Part shown: positions 1 through 8,500 of the stretch, in pieces
Position numbering within the stretch: the stretch's first letter is position 1
How the letters are laid out: each line of letters begins with the position of its first letter
Source of the DNA: Lysobacteraceae bacterium
Lineage (GTDB): Bacteria; Pseudomonadota; Gammaproteobacteria; Xanthomonadales; Xanthomonadaceae
DNA: 12,370 nucleotides
Direction: 5' to 3'
NCBI GenBank assembly: GCA_027483745.1
Contig: JAIXTZ010000023.1
Location: forward strand, 1-12,370
Notes under the pieces: model-generated
Database searches by the model: none
Told to the model about the DNA's origin: nothing
The model's input: the letters and a program-made list of their open reading frames with translations, nothing else
Made by a program: the position numbers and the translations under genes

Positions 1-483
1 GGCCTGCGCTTCTTCACGGTCTACGGCCCCTGGGGCCGCCCGGACATGGCGCTGTTCCTGTTCACGAAGAAGATCCTCGCCGGCGAGCCGATCGACGTCT
101 TCAACTTCGGCAAGCACACCCGCGATTTCACCTACATCGACGACATCGTCGAGGGCGTCATCCGCACCCTGGACCGCGTGCCCGGGCCGGACGCCGCGTT
201 CGATCCGCTCGCCCCGACCCCGGCCACCAGCGCGGCGCCGTATCGCGTCTACAACATCGGCAACCACACGCCGGTGCAGCTGTCGCGCTACATCGAGCTG
301 ATCGAGGAAGCGACCGGCAAGACGGCCATCAAGAACCTGCTGCCCCTGCAGCCTGGCGACGTGCCCGACACGGAAGCCGAAGTCTCGGCGCTGATGCGCG
401 ACACCGGCTACGCCCCGGAGACGCCGGTCGAGGTCGGAGTGAAGCGCTTCGTCGAGTGGTATCGCGGGCACTACGGGGTCTGA
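1..483 (+). CDS. NAD-dependent nucleotide-sugar epimerase, UDP-glucuronate 4-epimerase type (3' part, 5' end outside window)
   Basis: This is the C-terminal 160 residues of a short-chain dehydrogenase/reductase-type sugar epimerase. The frame is open from base 1, so the ATG at 46 is an internal methionine and not the start. The segment opens with [18 protein letters not shown] and continues with [11 protein letters not shown], signatures of the UDP-glucuronate/galacturonate 4-epimerase branch of extended SDRs. These enzymes make UDP-galacturonate in the cytoplasm for capsule, LPS or exopolysaccharide synthesis. The NAD-binding Rossmann fold and the catalytic YxxxK lie upstream of the window. 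The C-terminal substrate domain looks complete, with [11 protein letters not shown] and a plausible end at WYRGHYGV followed by TGA. The next gene starts four bases later, so the two are probably co-transcribed and the downstream synthase may belong to a polysaccharide locus. The family call is strong; the exact sugar substrate is not certain. Confidence 0.9.
   Translation, partial: GLRFFTVYGPWGRPDMALFLFTKKILAGEPIDVFNFGKHTRDFTYIDDIVEGVIRTLDRVPGPDAAFDPLAPTPATSAAPYRVYNIGNHTPVQLSRYIELIEEATGKTAIKNLLPLQPGDVPDTEAEVSALMRDTGYAPETPVEVGVKRFVEWYRGHYGV
475..478 (+). promoter_or_regulatory. weak ribosome binding site for the PKS/NRPS gene
   Basis: GGGG lies nine bases before the ATG at 488 and inside the last codons of the epimerase gene. 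It is a poor Shine-Dalgarno match. The start is supported mainly by the protein: a normal first helix of a carrier domain (LQDLIARIWTGLLG) follows directly. Translation may be coupled to the upstream gene through the four-base gap. Confidence 0.4.
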
Positions 484-487
484 TCCC

Positions 488-3400
488 ATGAATGCCCTGA
501 GCCGGAGTGCGCTTCAGGACCTGATCGCCCGGATCTGGACGGGCTTGCTCGGCGAGGCGCCCCCGGACCCCCGGGCCAACCTCTTCGACGCCGGAGCACA
601 TTCGCTGCTGGTGCCGAAATTCATCGCCGCCATGCGCGAGGCCGGCGTCGATACCCTTGGCGTGGCCGACGTCTACGACCGTCCCAGCATTGCCGGCCTC
701 GCAGAGCGCGCCGCCCGGACCGCGGATGGGCAGCCGTCCTCACCGGGCACGCAGGCGCCCGATGCAACGGTCTCGCCGGCACACGGCAAGGCGCGCGCCA
801 CCGGGGGGTTCGCCATCGTCGGCATGGCCCTCCGTGGGCCGGGCGCGCCGGACCTCGACGCCTTCTGGGACAACCTGCTGGCGGGTCGCGACGGCATCGG
901 CCGCTTTGCGCCCGATGAGATCGACCCCGACGTTCCGGAAGCGATCCGCCAGCATCCGAACTTCGTCGCGGCGCGCGGCGTGGTCGAGGGCATCGACCGC
1001 TTCGACGCCGCTTTCTTCGGCGTGTCCGCACGCGAAGCCACCCTCGTCGATCCGCAGCAGCGCATGCTGCTCGAACTGGCCTGGCAGGCCTTCGAGCACG
1101 CCGGGATCGCGCCGGAGCGCGCCTCCCGCGTGGGCGTCTACGCCGGGACGGCGAACAACCAGTACACGGCGCTGCTGCGCCAGCACGCGCCGCAGCTCGT
1201 CGCGCAGAGCGGCGAGTTCACGACGATGCTGGGGGCCGAAAAGGATTTCGTCGCCACCCGCATCGCGCATCGCCTCGACCTCAAGGGCCCGGCGATGACC
1301 GTGCTGACGGCCTGTTCGACGGGACTGGTGGTGGTGGCGCAAGCCTGCGAGGCGCTCGCCGCCGGCCATTGCGATGTCGCGCTCGCGGCCGCCTCCACGG
1401 TGCTGCTGCCGCAGACCGGCGGCTACCTGCACGTGGAAGGCGGCATGGAGTCTGCCGACGGCCACTGCCGCCCCTTCGACGCCGACGCCACCGGCACCGT
1501 GTTTTCCAACGGCGGCGCCGTCGTTCTGGTCAAACGCCTCGAGGATGCCCTCGCGGACGGCGACACCGTGTACGCGGTCATCCAGGGCGTCGGCATCAAC
1601 AACGATGGCGGGGGCAAGGCCAGCTTCACCGCCCCGAGCGTGAGCGGACAAAGCGCGGCCATCCGCATGGCGTTGGACGCGGCGGGGGTCTCGGCGCGTG
1701 ACATCGGCTACGTGGAAGCCCACGGCACGGCGACGACGCTTGGCGACCCGATCGAAGTAAGCGGCCTCGTCGACGCCTACCGACGTGACACCCACGACAC
1801 GGCGTATTGCTGGCTCGGCTCGGTGAAAGGCAACGTGGGCCACACTTGGGCGGCCGCGGGCCTGTTCGGGCTGGTCAAGACCGCGCTGGCGCTGCACCAC
1901 GGCAGCATCCCGCGCTCCCTGCACTTCCAACGGGCGAACCCGCAGATCGACTTCGCGCGAACGCCGTTCAAGGTCTGCACCGGCACCGTCGCTTGGCCGA
2001 GGAGCAACCGCACGCGCCACGCGGCGGTGAGCTCCTTCGGCGTCGGCGGCACCAATGTGCATCTGGTGCTGGGCGAGTCGCCGAAACCGTCGGGGCGGAA
2101 GTCCTTTCCGGCCGACGCGGGCCACTGGCAGGTCCTGCCGCTCTCGGCACGAAGCGAGACGGCGGTCGCGGCGCGCGCGGAAGCCCTGGCCAAGCGGCTC
2201 GAGAGTGCCGACGCACCGGACCTGGCGGATGTCGCCTACACGCTGATCCGCGGCCGCAGCCTGCTGCCCTGCCGCGCCGCCGTGGCCGCCCGGACTCGCG
2301 ATGAAGCGATCAGCAAGCTGCGCCGCGTCGCCCGGGGCGAGCGCGCCATTGATGCACCGCGCCTGGTCTTCCTGTTTCCCGGGCAAGGCGCGCAGTCGCC
2401 GGGCATGGCGCGGGAGCTGCACGCCGCGCTTCCGGAGTTCGCCCGCGCCTTCGACGCCGCCTGCGCGGCCGTGGCGCCGCACCTCGACCGCGACCTGCGC
2501 AGCCTGCTGCTCGCGGAACCGCACCCGGCCCACGCAGCGACGCTCGACGAAACGCGGTACGCCCAGCCGGCGCTGTTCTGCGTCTCGGTGGCGCTGGCCC
2601 GTTGGCTGCAGCACTTCGGCCTTGAGCCGCAGGCCTTGATCGGACACAGCATCGGCGAACTCGCCGCCGCGCACATCGCCGGCGCGCTCGATCTCGACGA
2701 CGCCGCAGCGCTGGTCTGCGCGCGCGCCGCCGCGATGTGGCGGCAACCCCGCGGCGCGATGCTCGCCGTGCGCGCCGGCGCGGACGCGGTGCGGAGGCTC
2801 CTGCCCGACGGGGTCGAAATCGCCGGATTGAATGCCCCCGAGCTCACCGTCGTGTCCGGCCCCACGGTGGCCATCGACGCTTTCGCCGCACAGCTGAACG
2901 CCCAAAGCATCGAAACGACCGCGCTGCGCGTGTCGCACGGATTCCACAGCGCGGCCATGGACGGGGCGCTGGCGGCGATCGACACCGCGGGCGCCGCGGC
3001 GATCCACCACGCGCCGAGCATCCCGATCTACTCCTGCGTGACCGGTATGCCGCACGACGCCGAGTCGATCGGCCCGACCTACTGGTCGCGCCAGGTCCGC
3101 GAACCGGTGCGATTCAGTGACGCCGTCCGCGCCGAGCTGGGACGACCCGACACCGTCTTCGTCGAGGTGGGGCCCGGCCAGGCGCTGACCGCCCTGCTGC
3201 GCCAACACCGCGATGCGGCCAGCCAGATGCCTCGGGTCGTCGCCTTGCAACCACCGGCCAGCAAGCGTGCCGATGCGGAGACGGCCGTGCACGGCCTCGG
3301 CCAACTCTGGTCGCTGGGCGCCCCCGTCGCTTGGCCGCAGCCCCACGGACGCGCGCGTGTCCCGCTGCCGGCTTATCCGTTCGCCGACACGCGTTTTTGG

Positions 3401-5038
3401 TTTCCGCGTTCCCCCGCATCGCCAGGCGCGCCCTCCGTGGCGCCCGGCGAAGCGCTCCGCCGCAGGGCCTTGGAGGCCTCGCCGTCCCACCGTTCCACGA
3501 TGGAGCCCGCCGTGGCCGATCGACTCCCTGCCCTCCGGGCCGAAATCACCCGCCTCGTTGCCGAGGTCTGCGGCCAGAACGTCGCTGACATCCACGCGGA
3601 CGCATCGCTGATCGAGCTTGGCCTCGACTCGCTATCGGCCACGCAGGCCAGTCTCGAGATCGAACGGGTCTTCGGCCAGAAGCTGCGCTTCCGACGATTG
3701 ATGGAAGACCTCGACACCGTCGAGAAACTCGCACGTCATTTCGACGCGACGCTGCCGGCAGGCCGGTTCGCCCCGTCGCCACCGGCCCCGACCCCGCCCG
3801 CGGTTCCCGCGGTACCGCACGCCGCGCCGATGTCGACAACCGCGATCCCCGCCGTCGGGGCCCTGCCCATGACGTCCGGCAACGAAGCAGTGAACGCCCT
3901 GATCCATCAGCAGCTCGCGCTGATGCAGCAACAGCTGGCGATGATGTCGGCGCTGAGCGTGGCTCCGGCGGCGCTCCCCGTGGCTCCCGCACCGGCACCA
4001 TCGATCCCCGTCCCGGCGCCTGCCGTTGCGGCTGCGCTCGCCGGCTCGCCCTCGTCCGTGGAAACCGCGCCCGTGGACGCCGCGCCGGACCTGATCGCGA
4101 AGCCGTTCGGCGCCTCCGCCCGCATCACGCTCGCGCCGCAGCTCGACATGACGCCGGCGCAGCGCACGTGGCTGGCCGACTTCACCCGCCGCTACCTTGC
4201 CCGCTACGGGAAGTCTCGGGAGTTCTCGCAAGCGAACCGCGCGCAAATGGCCGACCCGCGCGTCGTCACCGGCTTCAACCCGCTGTGGAAGGACCTGGTC
4301 TTCCCGATCGTCGCCGATCGCTCCGAAGGTGCCCGGGTCTGGGACATCGAGGGCAATGCCTTCATCGACCTGCTGTCCTGCTTCGGCGCCAACCTGCTGG
4401 GCTACAAGCCGAAGGCGATCACGCAGGCCATGCACGAGCAGCTGGACCGCGGCATCGAGGTGGGCCCGCAGCATCCGCTCGCGGCCGACGTCTCGGCCCT
4501 GCTGCGCGAGTTCTCCGGCCATGAGCGCATCGGCCTGTGCAACACGGGCTCGGAAGCGGTGATGGGCGCGATGCGCGTCGCCCGCACCGTGACCGGCCGG
4601 AAGACCATCGCGATCTTCAACAACAGCTACCACGGGATCTTCGACGAGGTGCTGGTGCGCGGCACGAAGCAGCTGCGTTCGCTCGCCGCCGCGCCGGGGA
4701 TCCTCGCGCAGGCGGTCGAGAACATCCTCGTGCTCGACTACGGCAGCGACGAGTCGCTGCGCGTTCTGCGCGAGCGCGCGCACGAGCTGGCCGCGATCAT
4801 GATCGAGCCGGTGCAGAACAAGTACCCCACGCTGCGTCCGCGCGAGTTCGTCCACGAACTGCGGCGCATCTGCGACGAGGGCGGCTGCGCGCTGATCCTC
4901 GACGAAGTGGTCACCGGGTTCCGCCTTGCGCCGGGCGGCGCGCAGCAGTTCTACGGCGTGCGTGCCGACCTCTGCGCCTACGGCAAGATCATCGGCGGCG
5001 GCCTGCCGATGGCCGCCATCGCCGGCTCCGCCCGTTAG
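488..5038 (+). CDS. Hybrid PKS/NRPS, N-terminal part: carrier - KS - AT - ACP - aminotransferase (ends at an in-frame TAG)
   Basis: This 1516-residue multidomain synthase ends inside its last domain. Residues 1-80 are a carrier protein with an altered phosphopantetheine motif DAGAHS (Ser39). Residues about 107-530 are a ketosynthase with Cys276 in TACSTG, His412 in EAHGTA, and Lys447 and His452 in KGNVGH. Residues about 625-965 are an acyltransferase with the FPGQGAQ motif, nucleophile Ser721 in GHSIG and an HGFH motif (His817-His820) close to the HAFH of malonyl-specific enzymes; the domain closes with YPFADTRFW. Residues about 1018-1095 are an ACP with Ser1048 in GLDSL. An Ala/Pro-rich linker with a Gln/Met-rich helix follows. 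From about 1205 there is a class III PLP aminotransferase with NTGSEA, YHG, Asp1472 in LDEVVTGFR and the PLP lysine Lys1500 in YGKIIGGG. No KR, DH or ER is present, so the beta-keto group is left for transamination. No acyl ligase is present, so the first carrier must be loaded in trans. The frame continues unbroken after the TAG. Confidence 0.93.
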   Translation: MNALSRSALQDLIARIWTGLLGEAPPDPRANLFDAGAHSLLVPKFIAAMREAGVDTLGVADVYDRPSIAGLAERAARTADGQPSSPGTQAPDATVSPAHGKARATGGFAIVGMALRGPGAPDLDAFWDNLLAGRDGIGRFAPDEIDPDVPEAIRQHPNFVAARGVVEGIDRFDAAFFGVSAREATLVDPQQRMLLELAWQAFEHAGIAPERASRVGVYAGTANNQYTALLRQHAPQLVAQSGEFTTMLGAEKDFVATRIAHRLDLKGPAMTVLTACSTGLVVVAQACEALAAGHCDVALAAASTVLLPQTGGYLHVEGGMESADGHCRPFDADATGTVFSNGGAVVLVKRLEDALADGDTVYAVIQGVGINNDGGGKASFTAPSVSGQSAAIRMALDAAGVSARDIGYVEAHGTATTLGDPIEVSGLVDAYRRDTHDTAYCWLGSVKGNVGHTWAAAGLFGLVKTALALHHGSIPRSLHFQRANPQIDFARTPFKVCTGTVAWPRSNRTRHAAVSSFGVGGTNVHLVLGESPKPSGRKSFPADAGHWQVLPLSARSETAVAARAEALAKRLESADAPDLADVAYTLIRGRSLLPCRAAVAARTRDEAISKLRRVARGERAIDAPRLVFLFPGQGAQSPGMARELHAALPEFARAFDAACAAVAPHLDRDLRSLLLAEPHPAHAATLDETRYAQPALFCVSVALARWLQHFGLEPQALIGHSIGELAAAHIAGALDLDDAAALVCARAAAMWRQPRGAMLAVRAGADAVRRLLPDGVEIAGLNAPELTVVSGPTVAIDAFAAQLNAQSIETTALRVSHGFHSAAMDGALAAIDTAGAAAIHHAPSIPIYSCVTGMPHDAESIGPTYWSRQVREPVRFSDAVRAELGRPDTVFVEVGPGQALTALLRQHRDAASQMPRVVALQPPASKRADAETAVHGLGQLWSLGAPVAWPQPHGRARVPLPAYPFADTRFWFPRSPASPGAPSVAPGEALRRRALEASPSHRSTMEPAVADRLPALRAEITRLVAEVCGQNVADIHADASLIELGLDSLSATQASLEIERVFGQKLRFRRLMEDLDTVEKLARHFDATLPAGRFAPSPPAPTPPAVPAVPHAAPMSTTAIPAVGALPMTSGNEAVNALIHQQLALMQQQLAMMSALSVAPAALPVAPAPAPSIPVPAPAVAAALAGSPSSVETAPVDAAPDLIAKPFGASARITLAPQLDMTPAQRTWLADFTRRYLARYGKSREFSQANRAQMADPRVVTGFNPLWKDLVFPIVADRSEGARVWDIEGNAFIDLLSCFGANLLGYKPKAITQAMHEQLDRGIEVGPQHPLAADVSALLREFSGHERIGLCNTGSEAVMGAMRVARTVTGRKTIAIFNNSYHGIFDEVLVRGTKQLRSLAAAPGILAQAVENILVLDYGSDESLRVLRERAHELAAIMIEPVQNKYPTLRPREFVHELRRICDEGGCALILDEVVTGFRLAPGGAQQFYGVRADLCAYGKIIGGGLPMAAIAGSAR

Positions 5039-5500
5039 ATGGACGCGCTGGACGGCGGATGGTGGCAGTTCGGCGACGACAGCTACCCCGAAGCCGGCGT
5101 CACCTACTTCGCCGGCACTTACGTCCGCCATCCGCTTGCGCTCGCCGCGGCGAAGGCGACGCTGCAATACCTCAAGGACCGCGGGCCGGCGCTGTACGAC
5201 GAGCTCAACGGCCGCACGCAGGGCATGGTCGATCGCCTCAACGCCGGTTTCGCGGCGCGGCGCGCGCCAGTGAAGGCGGTGCACTGCGCTTCGCTGTGGC
5301 GCCTGCAGTGGGACGAGGACCAGCGCTACGTCAGCCTGTTCTATTACCTCGCCCGCCTGCACGGCCTGCACCTCTACGAGCAGTTCGGCCACTTCGTCAC
5401 CGAGCCGATGGGCGCGGCCGAGATCGACCGCATCGTCGATGTCTTCCTCAGCGCGATCGACGAGCTGATGGCCCTCGGCTTCCTGACGCCGCGCGGCGGT
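4103..5500 (+). other. Class III aminotransferase domain split by the amber codon
   Basis: This span covers the PKS-embedded, PLP-dependent aminotransferase that converts the beta-ketoacyl-ACP to a beta-aminoacyl-ACP. The upstream part holds the phosphate-binding GSEA region, the pyridine-contacting Asp1472 and Lys1500. The downstream part begins with MDALDGG and contains the second half of the active site, including the TYFAGTYVRHP segment, where the Thr of the neighbouring subunit contacts PLP phosphate in this fold. Both halves look conserved and neither would be a complete enzyme alone. The outer boundaries are approximate. Confidence 0.8.
5036..5038 (+). other. In-frame amber (TAG) codon interrupting the synthase
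   Basis: The codon order is GCC CGT TAG ATG GAC, with TAG exactly in phase with both the upstream and downstream frames. In related PKS aminotransferases I recall this position as an aromatic residue before MDALDGG. Tyr (TAC/TAT) or Trp (TGG) would need only one base change to give TAG. No Shine-Dalgarno-like sequence precedes the following ATG. The other stop codons seen in the window (483, 10282, 11037, 11831) are all TGA. The stop itself is certain in this sequence; its biological reality is not. Confidence 0.95.
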
Positions 5501-8500
5501 CCGCTGCCACCGGGGGGAGGCGCCGACCACCCGTCGCAGGGCGCGTCGGCGGACGACGCCCCGCTGTCGCCGGGTCAGGCCGAACGCTGGCTGGCGGCGA
5601 GCTTCGACCAGCACGCGGTGAAGGCGCTGAACGAGACCCTTTGCCTGCGCCTTGACGGCGCGCTGGACCTCGAGGCCTTCAAGGCCGCGGTCGACGCGCT
5701 TGTCCAACGGCATCCCGCGTTCCGCCTGCGCTTCGATGCCGACGCACCGCGCCAGCGCGAGGTTCGCGGCAGCGAGCCGACGCTTGCCTTGCGCGATCTC
5801 TCGTCGGAGCCCAATCCGGAGGCGGCGCTCGTGGCCTTCGCCAGCGACGCGGGGCAACGGGTGTTCGCGCTGGGCGACGGCCCGATGGTGTCCATGGCCC
5901 TCCTGCGCCTCGGGCCGTCGAGCCACGCGCTGCACCTGGTCTACAGCCATTTGGCGGTCGATGGCTGGGCGATCAGCGTGGTCCTCGAAGAGCTGGCGAT
6001 GCTTTACACGGCGAAGCGAAGCGGCGCGGTGGCCAACCTTCCCCCTGCCGGGCGCCCCGGCGAGTTCGCCGCGGCCGAGCAGGCGCGGATGGCCGGTCCG
6101 GACGGCCGGGAGGCCGCGACATACTGGACGCAGGTGCTCGCGTCGCCCCCGCCGCCGCTCGAACTGGGGGATCGCCAGCCCTCCGGGCCGCGCAGGTTCG
6201 TCGCCGACACGGCGTACCTTCGCATCGAGGGCCCGCGCTTCGCCGCGCTGAAGTCGCTCGCCAAGTCGCGACGCGTCACGCTGTTCCAATGCCTGCTCGG
6301 GCTCGTCGCCACCCTGCTGGGGCGACGCGCCGGCGCCGACGACTTCGTGCTCAGCGTTCCTTACGCCAGCCAAGGCCTCGGCCGCCACCCGGCGCTGATG
6401 TCCGACGGCGTGCTTGACCTACCGCTGCGCTTGCGGCTCGCCCGTCGCGACGACACGCTCGCCAACCTCGAGCCCGTGCGCATGGCGCTGATGGACGCGC
6501 TCGAGCATCCGCTGATGACCCAGGGCTTGGCCGCCCGGCTGCTGGGCATCCCCAGCCGTGGCGACCGCCCGCCGCTGACCGGCGTGTACTTCAACCTGAA
6601 CCCGAAGGTCGTCCTCGACGGCTTCCAGCCGTTGGTCGCCCGCATGCAGGAGGGCCGCAAGCCCGGCCTGCTGGGCGAACTGATGTTCAACTTCTACGAG
6701 GAAGACGACGCCCTCGCCCTCGACCTGCACCACGGCACCGAGTTCTTCAGCCCCGCCCGCATCGCCGAGATCCTGGGCCAGCTGGAGGCCGAGATCGACG
6801 CGCTGGTCGGAGCCAGCGCACCGGAGCGGATCGAGCGCGGCATCGCCGACCAGGTGAGGCGGACGCCCGATGCGATCGCGATCCGCAGCGCGGAGGAGTA
6901 CATCACCTTCGCCGAGCTCGATGCCCGCGCCAACCGGATCGCCAACGCGTTGATCGCCCGGGGCGCGCGCGCGGGAGACTGGATCGGCCTATGCCTGCCG
7001 CGCGGCATCGACCTCGTGGCCGCCCTGCTCGGCGTGCTGAAGTGCGGCGCCGCCTATGTCCCGCTCGATCCCGCCTTCCCGCTGCAGCGCCTCCGCGACA
7101 TGGCCGACGACGCCGGACTCGCCCTGCTGCTGAGCGACGCCGACAACGCCACGCGCCTCGACATCACCGGCCTTCGTACGCTGCTTCTCGACGCCGATGC
7201 CGGTGCGGTCGCGGCCGCCTCCGCCGAGGCGCCCGACGTCACCCTGTCCTCGGATGCCCCGGCCTACGTCATCTACACGTCGGGATCGACCGGCAAGCCG
7301 AAAGGCGTGGTCGTGCTGCAGCGCGGCGTGGCCAACTTCCTCCGCAGCATGGCGCACACCCCGGGACTGAAGGCCGGGGAACGCCTGCTCGCCGTCACGA
7401 CGCTCAGCTTCGACATCGCCGTCCTTGAGCTGCTGCTGCCGCTGACCGTCGGCGCCGAGATCGTGCTCGCCCAGCGCACCGACGCCATCGACGGCCACGC
7501 ATTGAGTCAGCTGATCGCGCGGCATGGCGTGCAGGTGATGCAGGCCACGCCCAGCACATGGCACTTGCTGCTGGAGGCGGGCTTCAAGGCGCCGGCCGGA
7601 TTCCGCGCGCTCTGCGGCGGCGAAGCGCTCAGCCCCGCGCTGGCGAGGCGTTTGCTCGATGCCGGGGTGGCGGAGCTGTGGAACATGTACGGCCCGACCG
7701 AAACCACGGTGTGGTCGACGCTGGCGCGGATCACCGACCCCGGGCAGATCACCGTGGGCCGTCCCATCGACGCCACGACCGTCCGCCTCCTCGACGAGCA
7801 AGGCCGCGAGTGTGACGTCGGCGTGCCCGGCGAAATCTGCATCGGCGGCGCCGGGGTCGCGCAGGGCTACCACGCGCGGCCGGAGCTCACGGCGGAGCGA
7901 TTCATCACCGACCCCTTCGATCCGCGGCCCGGTGCGCGGCTGTACCGCACCGGCGATCTTGGCGCGTGGAATCCGGATGGCACGATCCGCCACATGGGGC
8001 GGCTCGACCACCAGGTGAAGCTGCGCGGCTACCGCATCGAGCTCGGGGAGATCGAGGCCGCCATCGAGCAATTGCCCGGCATCGCCCGCGCGGCGATGGC
8101 CGTCGAGAGTTGCGGCCCGATGGATGATCGCCGCGTGGCGTATGTCGCGGCCGTCTCCGGTGCGGCAGCACCGGCCTTGACGCCGATGCGTCGCGCCTTG
8201 GGCCAGCGCCTGCCGGACTACATGCTGCCGCAGGTGCTGCGCGTGTTGGACGCGCTGCCCTTGCTCCCGAACGGAAAGATCGACCGCAAGGCCCTGCGCC
8301 CGGCGCCCGAGGACACGGCCGCCATCGCGGATGCCTCCGCCACGCCCGCCGCCTCCGCCACGCCCGCCGCCTCCGCCACGCCCGCCGCCCCCGCCACGCC
8401 CGCCGCCCCCGCCGAACACGGGCTCGAGGCCCGCATCGGCGAGGCGATGGGACGGCTCCTGCACCGTGCGCCGCTCGAAGCGGAGGACCATTTCTTCGAG

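Noticed and set aside
46..483. Separate small gene starting at the ATG at 46
   Set aside because: The frame is open to base 1 and the residues before it ([14 protein letters not shown]) are conserved epimerase sequence.
740..3595. Long reverse-strand open frame of 951 codons
   Set aside because: It lies opposite the KS-AT region, has biased composition (rich in Arg, Gly, His) and no recognisable domain; such antisense frames are expected in GC-rich genes.
5036..5038. Pyrrolysine insertion at the TAG
   Set aside because: Pyrrolysine is mostly confined to methylamine methyltransferases in organisms with pylTSBCD; the site is expected to be aromatic and nothing in the window supports such a system.
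5030..5045. Programmed or accidental frameshift at the synthase break
   Set aside because: Both sides are in the same frame, so only the stop codon interrupts it; no shift is needed.
3632..6388. Long reverse-strand open frame of 918 codons
   Set aside because: Mirror of the ACP, aminotransferase and C domains, with low-complexity Arg/Val/Glu/Gln protein and no motif. It spans the amber codon, but this does not argue for a real antisense gene.
8333..8413. CRISPR-like array
   Set aside because: The units are directly adjacent with no spacers and encode an in-frame Ala/Pro linker.
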